Shown here in pieces: positions 8,231 through 16,833 of a stretch of 64,000 nt of DNA. The notes beneath the pieces are model-generated. The model worked only from the letters and a program-made list of their open reading frames with translations, was not told where the DNA came from and ran no database searches. Position 1 is the stretch's first letter; each line of letters begins with the position of its first letter. A program made the position numbers and the translations under genes. This DNA is from Romboutsia faecis (GTDB lineage: Bacteria; Bacillota; Clostridia; Peptostreptococcales; Peptostreptococcaceae), in NCBI RefSeq assembly GCF_014323405.1, contig NZ_JACRWE010000002.1, positions 372,001-436,000 of the forward strand, in the 5' to 3' direction.

Positions 8231-9763
8231 ATGATTAATATACATAGAGAATTTGAAAGACTTGTTAATTATGGATTGAAGCATAATCTATTTGAAAAAG
8301 AAGATAAGACTTATATAAGAAACTCTCTTATAGACCTTTTTAAATTAGATGAATATATATTTGAAGAAGTAGAAGATGAAAACTTAGAAAATGTTACACC
8401 TATATTGGATAACATATTGGATTACGCTTATGAAAATGGTGTATTAGAATCGAATTCTCCTGTTTATAGGGATTTATTGGATACTAAGATAATGAGCTTA
8501 CTTATGCCAAGACCTTCTGAGGTTATAAGGGAGTTTAATCTTAGATATAAAGATAGTAAGGAAAGTGCTACTGACTATTTTTATAATTTAAGCAAGGCAT
8601 GTGATTATGTTCGTACTGATAGAATTGCTCAAAATATTACTTGGAAGACTGCTACTGAGTATGGTTATATAGATATAACTATAAATTTATCTAAGCCAGA
8701 GAAGGATCCTAAGGCTATCGCAGCAGCTAAGAATATGAAGAGTGCTTCTTATCCAAAGTGCTTATTGTGTAAGGAGAATGTAGGATATGCCGGTAGAGTC
8801 AACCATCCTGCTAGACAGAATTTAAGAATAATACCTTTTACGTTACAAGGAGAAGAGTGGAATCTTCAGTATTCGCCATATTCTTATTATAATGAGCATT
8901 GCATAGTATTATCTAGTAAACATGAGCCTATGGTTATTAACAAGAATACTTTTGATAGAAATTTAGAGTTTGTTGAAAAATTACCACATTACTTTATAGG
9001 TTCAAATGCAGATTTACCTATAGTTGGTGGATCGATACTTACTCATGATCACTATCAAGGAGGCAGATATGAATTTGCTATGGCAAAAGCTGAAGATGTA
9101 TACAAGTTTGAAATAAAGGGATATGAAGATATAAAAATATCCATTGTGAAATGGCCTTTGTCAGTAGTTAGAATAAGTGGAAAAGATAGAAATAAACTTA
9201 GTGAGTTAGCTGAAAAGATATTAAATCACTGGAGAGATTATTCTAATGAAGAGGTAGGTGTTTATGCCTATACTGATGGCACACCTCATAATACAATAAC
9301 TCCGATTGCTAGAAAAAGAAATGATAAATATGAGTTAGATTTAGTTTTAAGAAATAATAGATGTGATGATGATCATCCAGATGGAATATTCCATCCACAT
9401 AAAGAGCTTCATCATATAAAGAAAGAAAATATAGGACTTATAGAGGTTTTAGGACTTGCAGTATTGCCAGCTAGGCTAAAGGATGAGTTAGCTAAAATAA
9501 AAGAATGTTTATTAGATGAAAATAAATCTAGTAAAGTTGAAGAAGATGAAAGTTTAAAGATACATTTAGATTGGTTCAATAGTATAAAGTCTAAGTACAA
9601 TAACTTAAATGTAGATAATATAGATACTATAATAGAAGATGAAGTAGGTGCAGTATTTGCAAAAGTACTTGAGCACTGCGGTGTTTTCAAATGGGATGAA
9701 GTTGGAAAGAAAGCAATGAAAAAATATATGGATGATGTAAAATCATACATAGAAGGTATATAG
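8231..9763 (+). CDS. galT: UDP-glucose--hexose-1-phosphate uridylyltransferase, Firmicutes type
   Basis: Transfers UMP from UDP-glucose to galactose-1-phosphate. The 510-residue length and sequence belong to the long Firmicutes GalT class (COG4468) and not to the 350-residue Escherichia coli type. The histidine-triad-like active site is visible as THDHYQGG (H-x-H-x-Q) at about residues 273-280, and a CLLC pair lies near residue 177. AGGGGGAGAATAAA before the ATG is a strong ribosome binding site. galM starts nine bases after its stop and shares the AGGTGA site that overlaps the stop codon, so the two are translationally linked. Confidence 0.95.
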   Translation: MINIHREFERLVNYGLKHNLFEKEDKTYIRNSLIDLFKLDEYIFEEVEDENLENVTPILDNILDYAYENGVLESNSPVYRDLLDTKIMSLLMPRPSEVIREFNLRYKDSKESATDYFYNLSKACDYVRTDRIAQNITWKTATEYGYIDITINLSKPEKDPKAIAAAKNMKSASYPKCLLCKENVGYAGRVNHPARQNLRIIPFTLQGEEWNLQYSPYSYYNEHCIVLSSKHEPMVINKNTFDRNLEFVEKLPHYFIGSNADLPIVGGSILTHDHYQGGRYEFAMAKAEDVYKFEIKGYEDIKISIVKWPLSVVRISGKDRNKLSELAEKILNHWRDYSNEEVGVYAYTDGTPHNTITPIARKRNDKYELDLVLRNNRCDDDHPDGIFHPHKELHHIKKENIGLIEVLGLAVLPARLKDELAKIKECLLDENKSSKVEEDESLKIHLDWFNSIKSKYNNLNVDNIDTIIEDEVGAVFAKVLEHCGVFKWDEVGKKAMKKYMDDVKSYIEGI

Positions 9764-9772
9764 GTGAAGCTT

Positions 9773-10813
9773 ATGAAGTACACTAAGAATGTCCTAAAAG
9801 TTATAGATGATAAAGAGATAATATCTTACAATGTATCTGGAAAAAATGGATTTGAATTTGAGATACTTAACCTTGGTGGAGTTATAACAAAGATAATGAC
9901 GCCAGACAAAGATGGTAACTTAGAGAATATAGTTTTAGGATATAAAGATGTTGAGAATTATATAAAAAATCCATTTTACTATGGAGGCCTTATAGGTAGG
10001 ACGGCTGGAAGAATCTATGAAGGTAAGGTTGTTATTGAAGGTAAGGAATATGATTTAAATAAAAATTATAATCCGCATCAAGGACATGGAGGGTATATAG
10101 GTTTTAGTCATAAAATATGGGATGTAGATGTATTAGAAGAAAATGATAATATAACTTTGAAGTTATCATCTAAATCTTACGATAATGAAGAAAATTATCC
10201 CGGAAATGTAGATGTGGTAGTATACTTTAAAATTTATGAAGATTATAGAATAGAAGAAATTTACGAAGCTGTAAGTGATAAAACTACCTTAGTAAATATG
10301 ACTAACCACAGTTATTTTAACTTAAGTGGCAATATAAAAAGACCTATAACTGAGCAGTATTTAAAAGTGGATAGTAATAGTATATTAGAGCTAGATAATA
10401 CCTGTGTTCCTACAGGAAAAATTGTAAACGTTGAAAATACTCCATTTGATTTTAGAGCTATAAAATGTGTAGGGAAAGATATAGATGATGAACATGAACA
10501 AATAAAAATAGGAAACGGTTATGACCATGTATTTTTATTAGATGATGGTAATAACATATATATAGAAGATAGAGAATCAAAGAGAACTATGTCCATAACT
10601 ACAGATCAAAAAGCTGTTGTGATATATAGTATGAACTCTGATGATGAACTTGAAGCTTACACAGGAGAAAGGCCAAAGAATAGATTTGGAATATGCTTTG
10701 AAACACAAGCACCGCCGATAGGAAGAAACATGTGTTTTATAGATGATTCTATATTAAATAAAGGTGAGATATATACACAAAAAACTATTTATCAGTTTTC
10801 AGTTAAAAATTAA
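9773..10813 (+). CDS. galM: Aldose 1-epimerase (mutarotase)
   Basis: Converts beta- to alpha-galactose so that GalK can use it. The 346-residue protein has the family histidines in NPHQGHGG (about 98-105) and NHSYFNLSG, and the catalytic glutamate in FETQAPP near the C-terminus. A GTG at 9764 opens the frame earlier, but AGGTGA (overlapping the galT stop) lies six bases before ATG 9773, which is preferred. Last gene of the Leloir cluster; a long hairpin follows 15 bases later. Confidence 0.93.
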   Translation: MKYTKNVLKVIDDKEIISYNVSGKNGFEFEILNLGGVITKIMTPDKDGNLENIVLGYKDVENYIKNPFYYGGLIGRTAGRIYEGKVVIEGKEYDLNKNYNPHQGHGGYIGFSHKIWDVDVLEENDNITLKLSSKSYDNEENYPGNVDVVVYFKIYEDYRIEEIYEAVSDKTTLVNMTNHSYFNLSGNIKRPITEQYLKVDSNSILELDNTCVPTGKIVNVENTPFDFRAIKCVGKDIDDEHEQIKIGNGYDHVFLLDDGNNIYIEDRESKRTMSITTDQKAVVIYSMNSDDELEAYTGERPKNRFGICFETQAPPIGRNMCFIDDSILNKGEIYTQKTIYQFSVKN

Positions 10814-10827
10814 AGTATAATATACGT

Positions 10828-10880
10828 ACAAGCTATGATTTAAGAATTTAAAATTCTTAAATCATAGCTTGTTTTATATT
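10828..10880 (+). terminator. Terminator of the gal cluster
   Basis: Two perfect 22-base arms (10828-10849 and 10851-10872) form a very long hairpin starting ACAAGCTATGATTTAAG, followed by TTTATATTT. It can also stop the convergent gene at 10909-11559. Confidence 0.85.
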
Positions 10881-10908
10881 TAGGTAAAAAATAGTTTTAT
10901 TTTAGTAG

Positions 10909-11559
10909 TCAATTAAAACTAGACTCATCTCTATTAAAAATATAATAAGGAATATAAATTAAAGTTGTTAATCCAAGAAAAACTAATATACTCAAAAGAT
11001 TATAGCTAGAAAAAGTGTAAACATAATTTGCACCAATAAGTTTATTTAAAAGGAATATAAATGAAAAATAAATTCCACAAGCCAACAAGTTATCTAGTAT
11101 TGCATGTTTATTAAGTTTAAATTTTCTCACTTGTACCATGTAAACATTAGCATAAAGTAAAAGTACATTAGAAAAGATATAGACTAGATGAAGAAAGTTA
11201 GGAAAATCGTAAGGTACATATTTGAAGAAAATTAAATCTCCTATTGAGCAAACTAAACTCCAAGAAAAATACACATTAAATAATTGATACTGTTTAAAAA
11301 ATAGGATGGCAATGCAAATATATTCAGCAAATCTGCAAATATCAATAGGTAATGAACTTAGAGTAGAATAATTATTAACAGATAAAATAAATGCTTGTTC
11401 AAATACAATTTCTAAAATCATAAGTATACAGATAACTTTTTCTACAATATAGCTATAAGGTAGTAAATTTTTAGTCAATTTTGGAGAAAAGTATAAGAAC
11501 AAAGCAAAGAAAAAAAGTACAGTTAAGTGGTCCCTAGAAAAAAGAAAAGTATTAACCAT
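10909..11559 (-). CDS. TIGR02206/YwaF-like polytopic membrane protein
   Basis: A hydrophobic protein of 216 residues from the preferred start, with about six predicted membrane helices and an early F-x-x-x-HL pattern (SRDHLTVLFFF). This architecture resembles the YwaF/TIGR02206 family of conserved Firmicutes membrane proteins, whose function is not established. The frame stays open to an ATG at 11700, but that extension is polar and AT-rich; ATG 11559 has AGGAGA upstream and begins at the conserved membrane part. Monocistronic, convergent with the gal cluster. Family assignment is by pattern only. Confidence 0.65.
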   Translation of the reverse strand: MVNTFLFSRDHLTVLFFFALFLYFSPKLTKNLLPYSYIVEKVICILMILEIVFEQAFILSVNNYSTLSSLPIDICRFAEYICIAILFFKQYQLFNVYFSWSLVCSIGDLIFFKYVPYDFPNFLHLVYIFSNVLLLYANVYMVQVRKFKLNKHAILDNLLACGIYFSFIFLLNKLIGANYVYTFSSYNLLSILVFLGLTTLIYIPYYIFNRDESSFN

Positions 11560-11762
11560 ATTATCATTATCTCCTATTATAAAATTATATGTATTTATAT
11601 ATGTATATTCATAGTATTCTAAATTGATATATGAAAATCCTATATATACATTATATTTTTTTTTAGAAATAATAGAATATAAAGTCATGGTAAGTAACAA
11701 AAAAAAGCTAACCTAATAAATTAATAGTATATAGAAAAAATCATTTTAAGGAAGTGGATAAT

Positions 11763-12716
11763 TTGTATAGGGGAAATAATAAAATCTGTGTTGATTGTGG
11801 CAGCCAATATTGTCCATGTCATCTAGCATATACAGGAGATTGTATAAAATGTAGCTTGATAAGAGGAGAAAAAACATGTGACTGTGCATGGCAAGGGATA
11901 TGTGTTTATAATGAGGTACAACATAGTAACGAAAAATTAGTGAATGAGAGAAAAGAATATTCTTGCGATATACTTGAGAAAAGTGAAATAGCAGAAGATT
12001 TATTTTTAGTTAAAATAAAGATACCTAAGAATTTAGCAAAACACTTATGTAGTCCTGGTGCTTACGTTTTATTAAAAAGCAAAAATAGAGAAAGTGCAAT
12101 TTTTAACACACCTATATCAGTGATGAATGTGGACGCAGAAAATAGCATACTTGAAGTTGTTATAAAGCAAGTAGGAATAAAAACTAAAACTTTATTAAAC
12201 TTTGAAGATGCTATAGTTAAGGGTCCTTATTTTAATGGGATTTTTGGGGTGGATAAAATATGTAAAATTAAAAACTCAAATTGTTTAGTTGGATTAAGCG
12301 GATTATCTCAAGTGAATTCTATCAATGTAGTAAGAAAACTATTAGAGAATAAAAATACAGTAGAAGTATTTATTAATAAAAACTCAATAATATTAGAAGA
12401 AGTTACTGAAAAGTTAAATAATCTAGGCGTTAATATTCATATTATAGATATAGAAGAAGATAAAAACTTCATCTTAGACTATATAAAGCGAAATAATGTA
12501 AGCCTTGTTTATAGCGGTGGATATAATAATTTTAATAAATATATGAAAGAATTAGTAGATAGCGTAAATAAGGAGATTGAATTAGCTATAGCAAATAATA
12601 ATTTAATTTGCTGTGGAGAAGGTATTTGTGGAGCATGTACTGTGAATTTAAATGGAGAAAGAGTCAAGTCTTGTAAAGCTCAAATTAACAGTAGAAATTT
12701 ACTAGACATTCTATGA
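11763..12716 (+). CDS. PyrK/sulfide-dehydrogenase-like FAD/NAD-binding iron-sulfur protein
   Basis: A 317-residue predicted electron-transfer subunit. The N-terminus is very cysteine-rich (eight Cys within residues 9-48, including CVDCG, YCPCHL, CIKC and CDC). The middle resembles ferredoxin-reductase FAD and NAD-binding domains, and the C-terminus has CCGEGICGACTVNLNG plus a fourth Cys in VKSC, the [2Fe-2S] pattern of dihydroorotate dehydrogenase PyrK. GTG 11754 is only one base from the AAGGAAG site, so TTG 11763 is preferred. It lies 25 bases before a GidA-like FAD oxidoreductase; the two probably form one NAD(P)H-linked enzyme. No pyrimidine gene is nearby, so a true PyrK role is unlikely. 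Confidence 0.75.
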   Translation: MYRGNNKICVDCGSQYCPCHLAYTGDCIKCSLIRGEKTCDCAWQGICVYNEVQHSNEKLVNERKEYSCDILEKSEIAEDLFLVKIKIPKNLAKHLCSPGAYVLLKSKNRESAIFNTPISVMNVDAENSILEVVIKQVGIKTKTLLNFEDAIVKGPYFNGIFGVDKICKIKNSNCLVGLSGLSQVNSINVVRKLLENKNTVEVFINKNSIILEEVTEKLNNLGVNIHIIDIEEDKNFILDYIKRNNVSLVYSGGYNNFNKYMKELVDSVNKEIELAIANNNLICCGEGICGACTVNLNGERVKSCKAQINSRNLLDIL

Positions 12717-12741
12717 TTCTATATTTTAGGGGGAGATACTA

Positions 12742-14025
12742 ATGGCTACAGTTGTTGTTATAGGTGGCGGCTGGTCTGGTTGTGCTGCTGCTATAGGTGC
12801 AAGGAAAGCTGGTTGCGAAGTTATTTTATTAGAAAAAACAGATTTACTATTGGGGTTAGGTAATGTTGGTGGAATAATGAGAAATAATGGAAGATACACT
12901 GCAACAGAAGAATGCATAGCTCTAGGAGGAAAGGAATTATTTGAAGTTACAGATAAGTACACTAAGCATAAAGGAATAGATTTCCCAGGACATGAACATG
13001 CAAGTATATATAATGTAACTAAAATTGAAAAACCAATCAGAGATTTAGTTAGAGGTATGGGTATTGATGTGAGGTTCTTTAGTAGGGTTATTGATGTTGA
13101 ATTAGATGGTAATAAAATAAGAGCAGTAGAATTAGAAGATGGAGAGAAAATATATGGAGATGCATTTGTAGAAACTACAGGTTCATCTGGTCCTATGGGA
13201 AATTGTACTAAGTATGGAAATGGTTGCGCTATGTGTATACTAAGATGTCCATCTTTTGGTGGCAGAGTAAGTGTTACTTCTAGATGTGGTATTGAAGATA
13301 TGATAGGAAGAAGGAGTAATGGTGACTATGGTGCATTTAGTGGTTCAATGAAATTATTAAAAGAATCATTAAGCGAAGAAATACAAAAAGAATTAAATGA
13401 AAAAGGATGTGCAGTTGTGCCTTTACCAGAAGAATTAAGAAATGAAGAAAAATTAGACATAAAGGTATGTCAACAATATGCACTTCCAGCTTTTGCAGAA
13501 AATATAGTTCTTATAGATACTGGTCATGCAAAATTAATGTCTCCATTTTTTAATTTAGAAAAATTAAGAATGGTTCCAGGCTTTGAAAGTGCAGTTATTG
13601 TTGACCCATATTCTGGAGGTAAGGGTAACTCTATAAGATATTTATCTGTAGCTCCTAGAGATAATTATATGAGAGCTAAAGGTATGAGTAATTTATTTGT
13701 GGCTGGAGAAAAAAGTGGATTTTATGTTGGTCATACAGAAGCTATATGCACAGGTTCATTAGCTGGTCATAATGCTGCAAGATACTGTGATGGCATGTAT
13801 TTACTTCAACTTCCTACTAATTTATTGATTGGTGACTTTATTGCCTATTCTAATATTGAAATGCATAAGGAAGATGGAGATATGAAGAGATTTACTTTTG
13901 CGGGTAGCATTTATTTTAATAGAATGAAGGAAAAAGATTTTTATACTACTGATGTTGATGTCATTAGAAAGAGAGTAAAAGATGTAGGTCTAGAAGGTGT
14001 ATATAATAAGAAAATAATTAAATAA
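12742..14025 (+). CDS. FAD-dependent oxidoreductase, partner of the preceding gene
   Basis: A 427-residue flavoprotein beginning with a dinucleotide-binding fold (GGGWSG at residues 8-13, LLEKTD acidic end) and ending with a TrmFO/GidA-like FAD segment LFVAGEKSGFYVGHTEA. Between them CTKYGNGCAMCILRCP (about 153-168) and further cysteines suggest a redox centre or metal site not usual in simple flavoproteins. GGGGGAGA precedes ATG. The gene is 25 bases behind the PyrK-like subunit and is followed by a terminator, so the pair is a self-contained operon. Substrate is unknown; nothing nearby names a pathway. Confidence 0.75.
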   Translation: MATVVVIGGGWSGCAAAIGARKAGCEVILLEKTDLLLGLGNVGGIMRNNGRYTATEECIALGGKELFEVTDKYTKHKGIDFPGHEHASIYNVTKIEKPIRDLVRGMGIDVRFFSRVIDVELDGNKIRAVELEDGEKIYGDAFVETTGSSGPMGNCTKYGNGCAMCILRCPSFGGRVSVTSRCGIEDMIGRRSNGDYGAFSGSMKLLKESLSEEIQKELNEKGCAVVPLPEELRNEEKLDIKVCQQYALPAFAENIVLIDTGHAKLMSPFFNLEKLRMVPGFESAVIVDPYSGGKGNSIRYLSVAPRDNYMRAKGMSNLFVAGEKSGFYVGHTEAICTGSLAGHNAARYCDGMYLLQLPTNLLIGDFIAYSNIEMHKEDGDMKRFTFAGSIYFNRMKEKDFYTTDVDVIRKRVKDVGLEGVYNKKIIK

Positions 14026-14032
14026 ATAACAT

Positions 14033-14075
14033 AAACCACCTTAAAATGTATTGTATTTAAGGTGGTTTTATCTTT
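14033..14075 (+). terminator. Terminator of the oxidoreductase pair
   Basis: AAACCACCTTAAA (14033-14045) pairs perfectly with TTTAAGGTGGTTT (14056-14068), followed by TATCTTTATT. Confidence 0.85.
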
Positions 14076-14177
14076 ATTAAATAAATTATAAAAAATATGA
14101 TAAAGACTGTTTACAATTTATAGATTTAATAGTCTTATAAATATAAGGCCTTATGAAATCTGGGGGAAGGAGATGCT

Positions 14178-14690
14178 ATGAAGAATGACAAGATTATTGA
14201 TTTGTATAGAAATCAATCGAAGATAATAGTATATTATCTCATGAAAAATGGATGCAATCTAGAAGATGCTCAAGATATAATGCACGATAGTTTTATAAAG
14301 GCTATTAAATATATTGATGGTGTAGATAATAATAAAATTTCATCTTGGTTATTTACTGTATCTATGAATACATATAAAGATTATATTAAAAAATCAAAGA
14401 AAAAAAATTATATTTTTATAGATAATGCCTATTTTTATAGTGAATTGGTAGATAATTATAATCTCTTAGAGGAATATTTGAAAAATGAAAAATCTAAAGA
14501 CGTTCTGAGGGTTCTAAATGGAATGAAAGATGAGTATCGGTCAATTTTAATATTTAAATATGATATGGAGTTAAGTTACAGAGAGATTGGGTTACTTTTA
14601 GGATTAAATGAAAATGTTGTAAAGACTTATATGTACAGAGCTAGAAACAAGTTCAAGGAAGAATGGAGGAAAATTAATGAGCAAATTTGA
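14178..14690 (+). CDS. ECF-type RNA polymerase sigma factor
   Basis: A 170-residue sigma-70-family factor with region 2 at about residues 8-75 (acidic DAQDIMHDSF core helix) and region 4 at about 108-162, whose helix-turn-helix reads LSYREIGLLLGLNENVVKTY. Regions 1 and 3 are absent, as in extracytoplasmic-function factors. A strong GGGGGAAGGAGA site precedes ATG. Its last 14 bases overlap the start of the putative anti-sigma gene, the typical coupled arrangement. Regulon and inducing signal are not visible; autoregulation is likely but no clear ECF promoter was recognised upstream. Confidence 0.9.
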   Translation: MKNDKIIDLYRNQSKIIVYYLMKNGCNLEDAQDIMHDSFIKAIKYIDGVDNNKISSWLFTVSMNTYKDYIKKSKKKNYIFIDNAYFYSELVDNYNLLEEYLKNEKSKDVLRVLNGMKDEYRSILIFKYDMELSYREIGLLLGLNENVVKTYMYRARNKFKEEWRKINEQI

Positions 14691-15666
14691 TGATGATTTT
14701 GAAAATAGTTTTAATAATGATAGTTTAGAAAAGACAGTAAAAAAAGCTAAGAGAAAAAGTTTTATAAGAAATACTTTTATAGTGATTATAACTTTAGTTG
14801 TATGTATTTTTATTAATTCAATTTATAATATAACCTCTATAAATAAGCTTGATGAAAGTTTAGATGAAGAAGTTGAGTCTAGTGTACCAACAGGATATAT
14901 TAGCAAAGCGAATTATACAGCTGGAATTTTAGGAGGAAAAGTGGAGTACAATATATCTAAAAATATAGGAGGTAGAGTTGTTACTTTAGAAAATAAAACT
15001 AAAACATTCGGAATAAACCCTCCAATGGTAGGTTTAACTAAAGCATATCAAGATTTTGTAAATGATGATTCGTGGGGAGTTAATTTGTGGGATAATGGAT
15101 ATAGAAAGATGTTATTTTTCCATCCAAAAATAAAGTATAAGAAATATAAAAATGATTTAGCCAATATGGAAGATATGGATGATGAAAAAATCATAGAGAT
15201 GGCTATATCTTTAGATAAGGCATATAAGATTGATGAAATCGTAGATATAGCTTTTGATTTAAGAAATCTTAGTACTAAATGGATATGGTTAGATACTTTT
15301 AATAAACAAGAAATGAATGAGTATAAGCAAGAAGTAAATGAATATGACCCAAAGTCATGTGGAATAAATGAATCTGAGGTAAAAGGTTTAAATTACGGAT
15401 ATAGTTATAACAATGGAAATATATATCAAGGAATTAATTATTTTAATGGAATTTATAATAATTGGATGGATAGTTTAAAAGAAAGCAGAAATAAAGACAG
15501 TAATAAGTTGTATGATTATTTGATTAGTGAGGGGAAGAAAAGCTCTAAGAATATAGAAATACTAGGATTTATAGTAGAAGGAAGTAAAGAAGAGTTAGAG
15601 TTATTGCTTGATAAATCTTATATAAAAGGCGCTACATTTGGGATTGCCGTTGACCCCCTATATTAA
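14677..15666 (+). CDS. Membrane anti-sigma factor (Sigma_reg N/C type)
   Basis: A 329-residue protein with a short basic cytoplasmic N-terminus (about 1-29), one membrane helix (about 30-50) and a long extracellular part. The region after the helix (YTAGILGGKVEYNISKNIGG) and the C-terminal segment resemble the sigma factor regulator N- and C-terminal domains of Firmicutes anti-sigma proteins. It starts at ATG 14677 within the sigma gene, behind TGGAGG, giving a 14-base overlap and probable translational coupling. Role inferred: membrane sensor that holds the sigma factor inactive. Ends just before a hairpin terminator. Confidence 0.8.
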   Translation: MSKFDDDFENSFNNDSLEKTVKKAKRKSFIRNTFIVIITLVVCIFINSIYNITSINKLDESLDEEVESSVPTGYISKANYTAGILGGKVEYNISKNIGGRVVTLENKTKTFGINPPMVGLTKAYQDFVNDDSWGVNLWDNGYRKMLFFHPKIKYKKYKNDLANMEDMDDEKIIEMAISLDKAYKIDEIVDIAFDLRNLSTKWIWLDTFNKQEMNEYKQEVNEYDPKSCGINESEVKGLNYGYSYNNGNIYQGINYFNGIYNNWMDSLKESRNKDSNKLYDYLISEGKKSSKNIEILGFIVEGSKEELELLLDKSYIKGATFGIAVDPLY

Positions 15667-15727
15667 TAAGATATTTACACCATAAATTAATCGATTATAC
15701 TATCTAATTTTTTAGTTAATATAAAAC

Positions 15728-15758
15728 AAAAAAGACTGTTTTCATTACAGTCTTTTTT
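15728..15758 (+). terminator. Terminator of the sigma/anti-sigma operon
   Basis: AAAAAAGACTGT (15728-15739) pairs with ACAGTCTTTTTT (15747-15758) around a seven-base loop; the right arm itself supplies the T-run. Confidence 0.9.
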
Positions 15759-16146
15759 AGATGTTTCTATATTGGGCTTATAAATAACGATTAAGTAAGG
15801 TGTAGTATTGTGAATTTATAAAAGTTGGAGGAACAAATTATAAAGTTCCTCCATTTATGTCAATTCCTAGTGTTTTGAAATAATATGTCGTTTCTTGATG
15901 ATTATAAATAAATAATACAATAATATGACTAATTATGTCTATAATAAAAAATATTTTTTATATAAAAAATTGTTATGTATTAGATTATACTTATATTTCA
16001 ATAGAAGATGATTTTTTATATATTTTATGTATATTTTTTAAGGTTAAGTTAAGGATAATTTATTATAATATAAAATATTGAGAAATAAGACATATACTCA
16101 AATATCTTAAATAAAAATAAGAAAAATATAAAAGGAGAAAACAACA
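15759..16146. other. Intergenic stretch with an isolated hairpin
   Basis: No convincing gene in 388 bases. It holds a perfect 9-bp hairpin, TGGAGGAAC (15826-15834) with GTTCCTCCA (15845-15853) and a ten-base loop, which has only a weak T-rich tail on either strand and may end or protect a small RNA. Near the right end TATAAT at 16064-16069 is a plausible -10 element for the gene at 16147, but no good -35 was found. Confidence 0.5.
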
Positions 16147-16575
16147 ATGAAAAACAGTAATAAAAAAAGTAAAAACCCAGTAGCTATAATAATGTATGTA
16201 TTATCTATTCTTTTAGGTGTATACACAATCTTTACAATGTATAATTCATATACATACATATCAAGTCTTGTTGCACAAGGTCTTGTAATAAGTGATGAAT
16301 TACAAAGTGTAATAAGTTACTGTGTAGGGGCATCTGTGCCATATCTATTCTATGCAGTATCATTCTGGTCAATAGGATATTTTATAAATAAAATAAACTA
16401 TATATCAAGTGAGGTAAAAAAGTATAATAGTGAAGATAAAAAAGATAATGTTATAATAGCAGACCCTAGTGAAGATATAAGAGAAGAATCAATAATAACA
16501 GATGCTGATGATATACAAGGGTACGAAGAAGTTATAATAGAAAATTCTAATGAAGATACAAAGGAAGAAATGTAA
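16147..16575 (+). CDS. Small two-helix membrane protein of unknown function
   Basis: A 142-residue protein with a lysine-rich start, two predicted membrane helices (about 12-35 and 60-85) and a highly acidic, cytoplasmic-looking C-terminal tail (about 95-142, repeated D/E-rich segments). AAAAGGAGAAAACAACA before ATG is a strong ribosome binding site, which supports a real gene. I do not recognise a family. It is monocistronic, preceded by a long AT-rich region with a TATAAT element and followed by a terminator. Confidence 0.75.
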   Translation: MKNSNKKSKNPVAIIMYVLSILLGVYTIFTMYNSYTYISSLVAQGLVISDELQSVISYCVGASVPYLFYAVSFWSIGYFINKINYISSEVKKYNSEDKKDNVIIADPSEDIREESIITDADDIQGYEEVIIENSNEDTKEEM

Positions 16576-16612
16576 TTTATACTTCTATAGATAAAGTTTA
16601 AGTAGATTAGAG

Positions 16613-16653
16613 AAAAGCGTTAGCCTATTTATATATTGGCTAAGGCTTTTTTT
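16613..16653 (+). terminator. Terminator after the small membrane protein gene
   Basis: AAAGCGTTAGCC and GGCTAAGGCTTT pair with one internal mismatch around a loop of about twelve bases, followed by seven T. Confidence 0.8.
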
Positions 16654-16748
16654 ATTATAAGTAAAGTAGATGCTGTTGTGGGAGCAAAATTATAAAGTTT
16701 AAATATGGAAAAGTTGTAAGTTATAGTTTTTATAGATTTATTATTATA

Positions 16749-16809
16749 TTGACTTTCATATTGAAGAGGTATAAAATTAAAAAATAATCGGTCAACCGGC
16801 CGACTGATT
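16749..16809 (+). promoter_or_regulatory. Promoter and palindromic operator of the hemolysin III gene
   Basis: TTGACT (16749-16754), a 17-base spacer and TAAAAT (16772-16777) make a near-consensus promoter with a start point near 16784. Directly at the start point lies TCGGTCAACCGGCCGACTGA (16788-16807), an imperfect 20-base palindrome (14 of 20 positions symmetric, core CCGG), extended by AATC/GATT-like flanks to 16786-16809. Its GC content stands out in this AT-rich DNA and its form recalls TetR-family operators. A bound protein here would block transcription. No TetR gene is in the window. Confidence 0.65.
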
Positions 16810-16833
16810 ACTTGGATAAATAGGAGGTACTTT

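Noticed and set aside
11560..11700. 47-codon N-terminal extension of the TIGR02206-type protein
   Set aside because: Polar Tyr/Asn-rich sequence without ribosome binding site; AGGAGA supports the internal ATG at 11559.
12726..12962. Minus-strand frame opposite the start of the FAD oxidoreductase
   Set aside because: Shadow of the Rossmann-fold coding region; no start signal.
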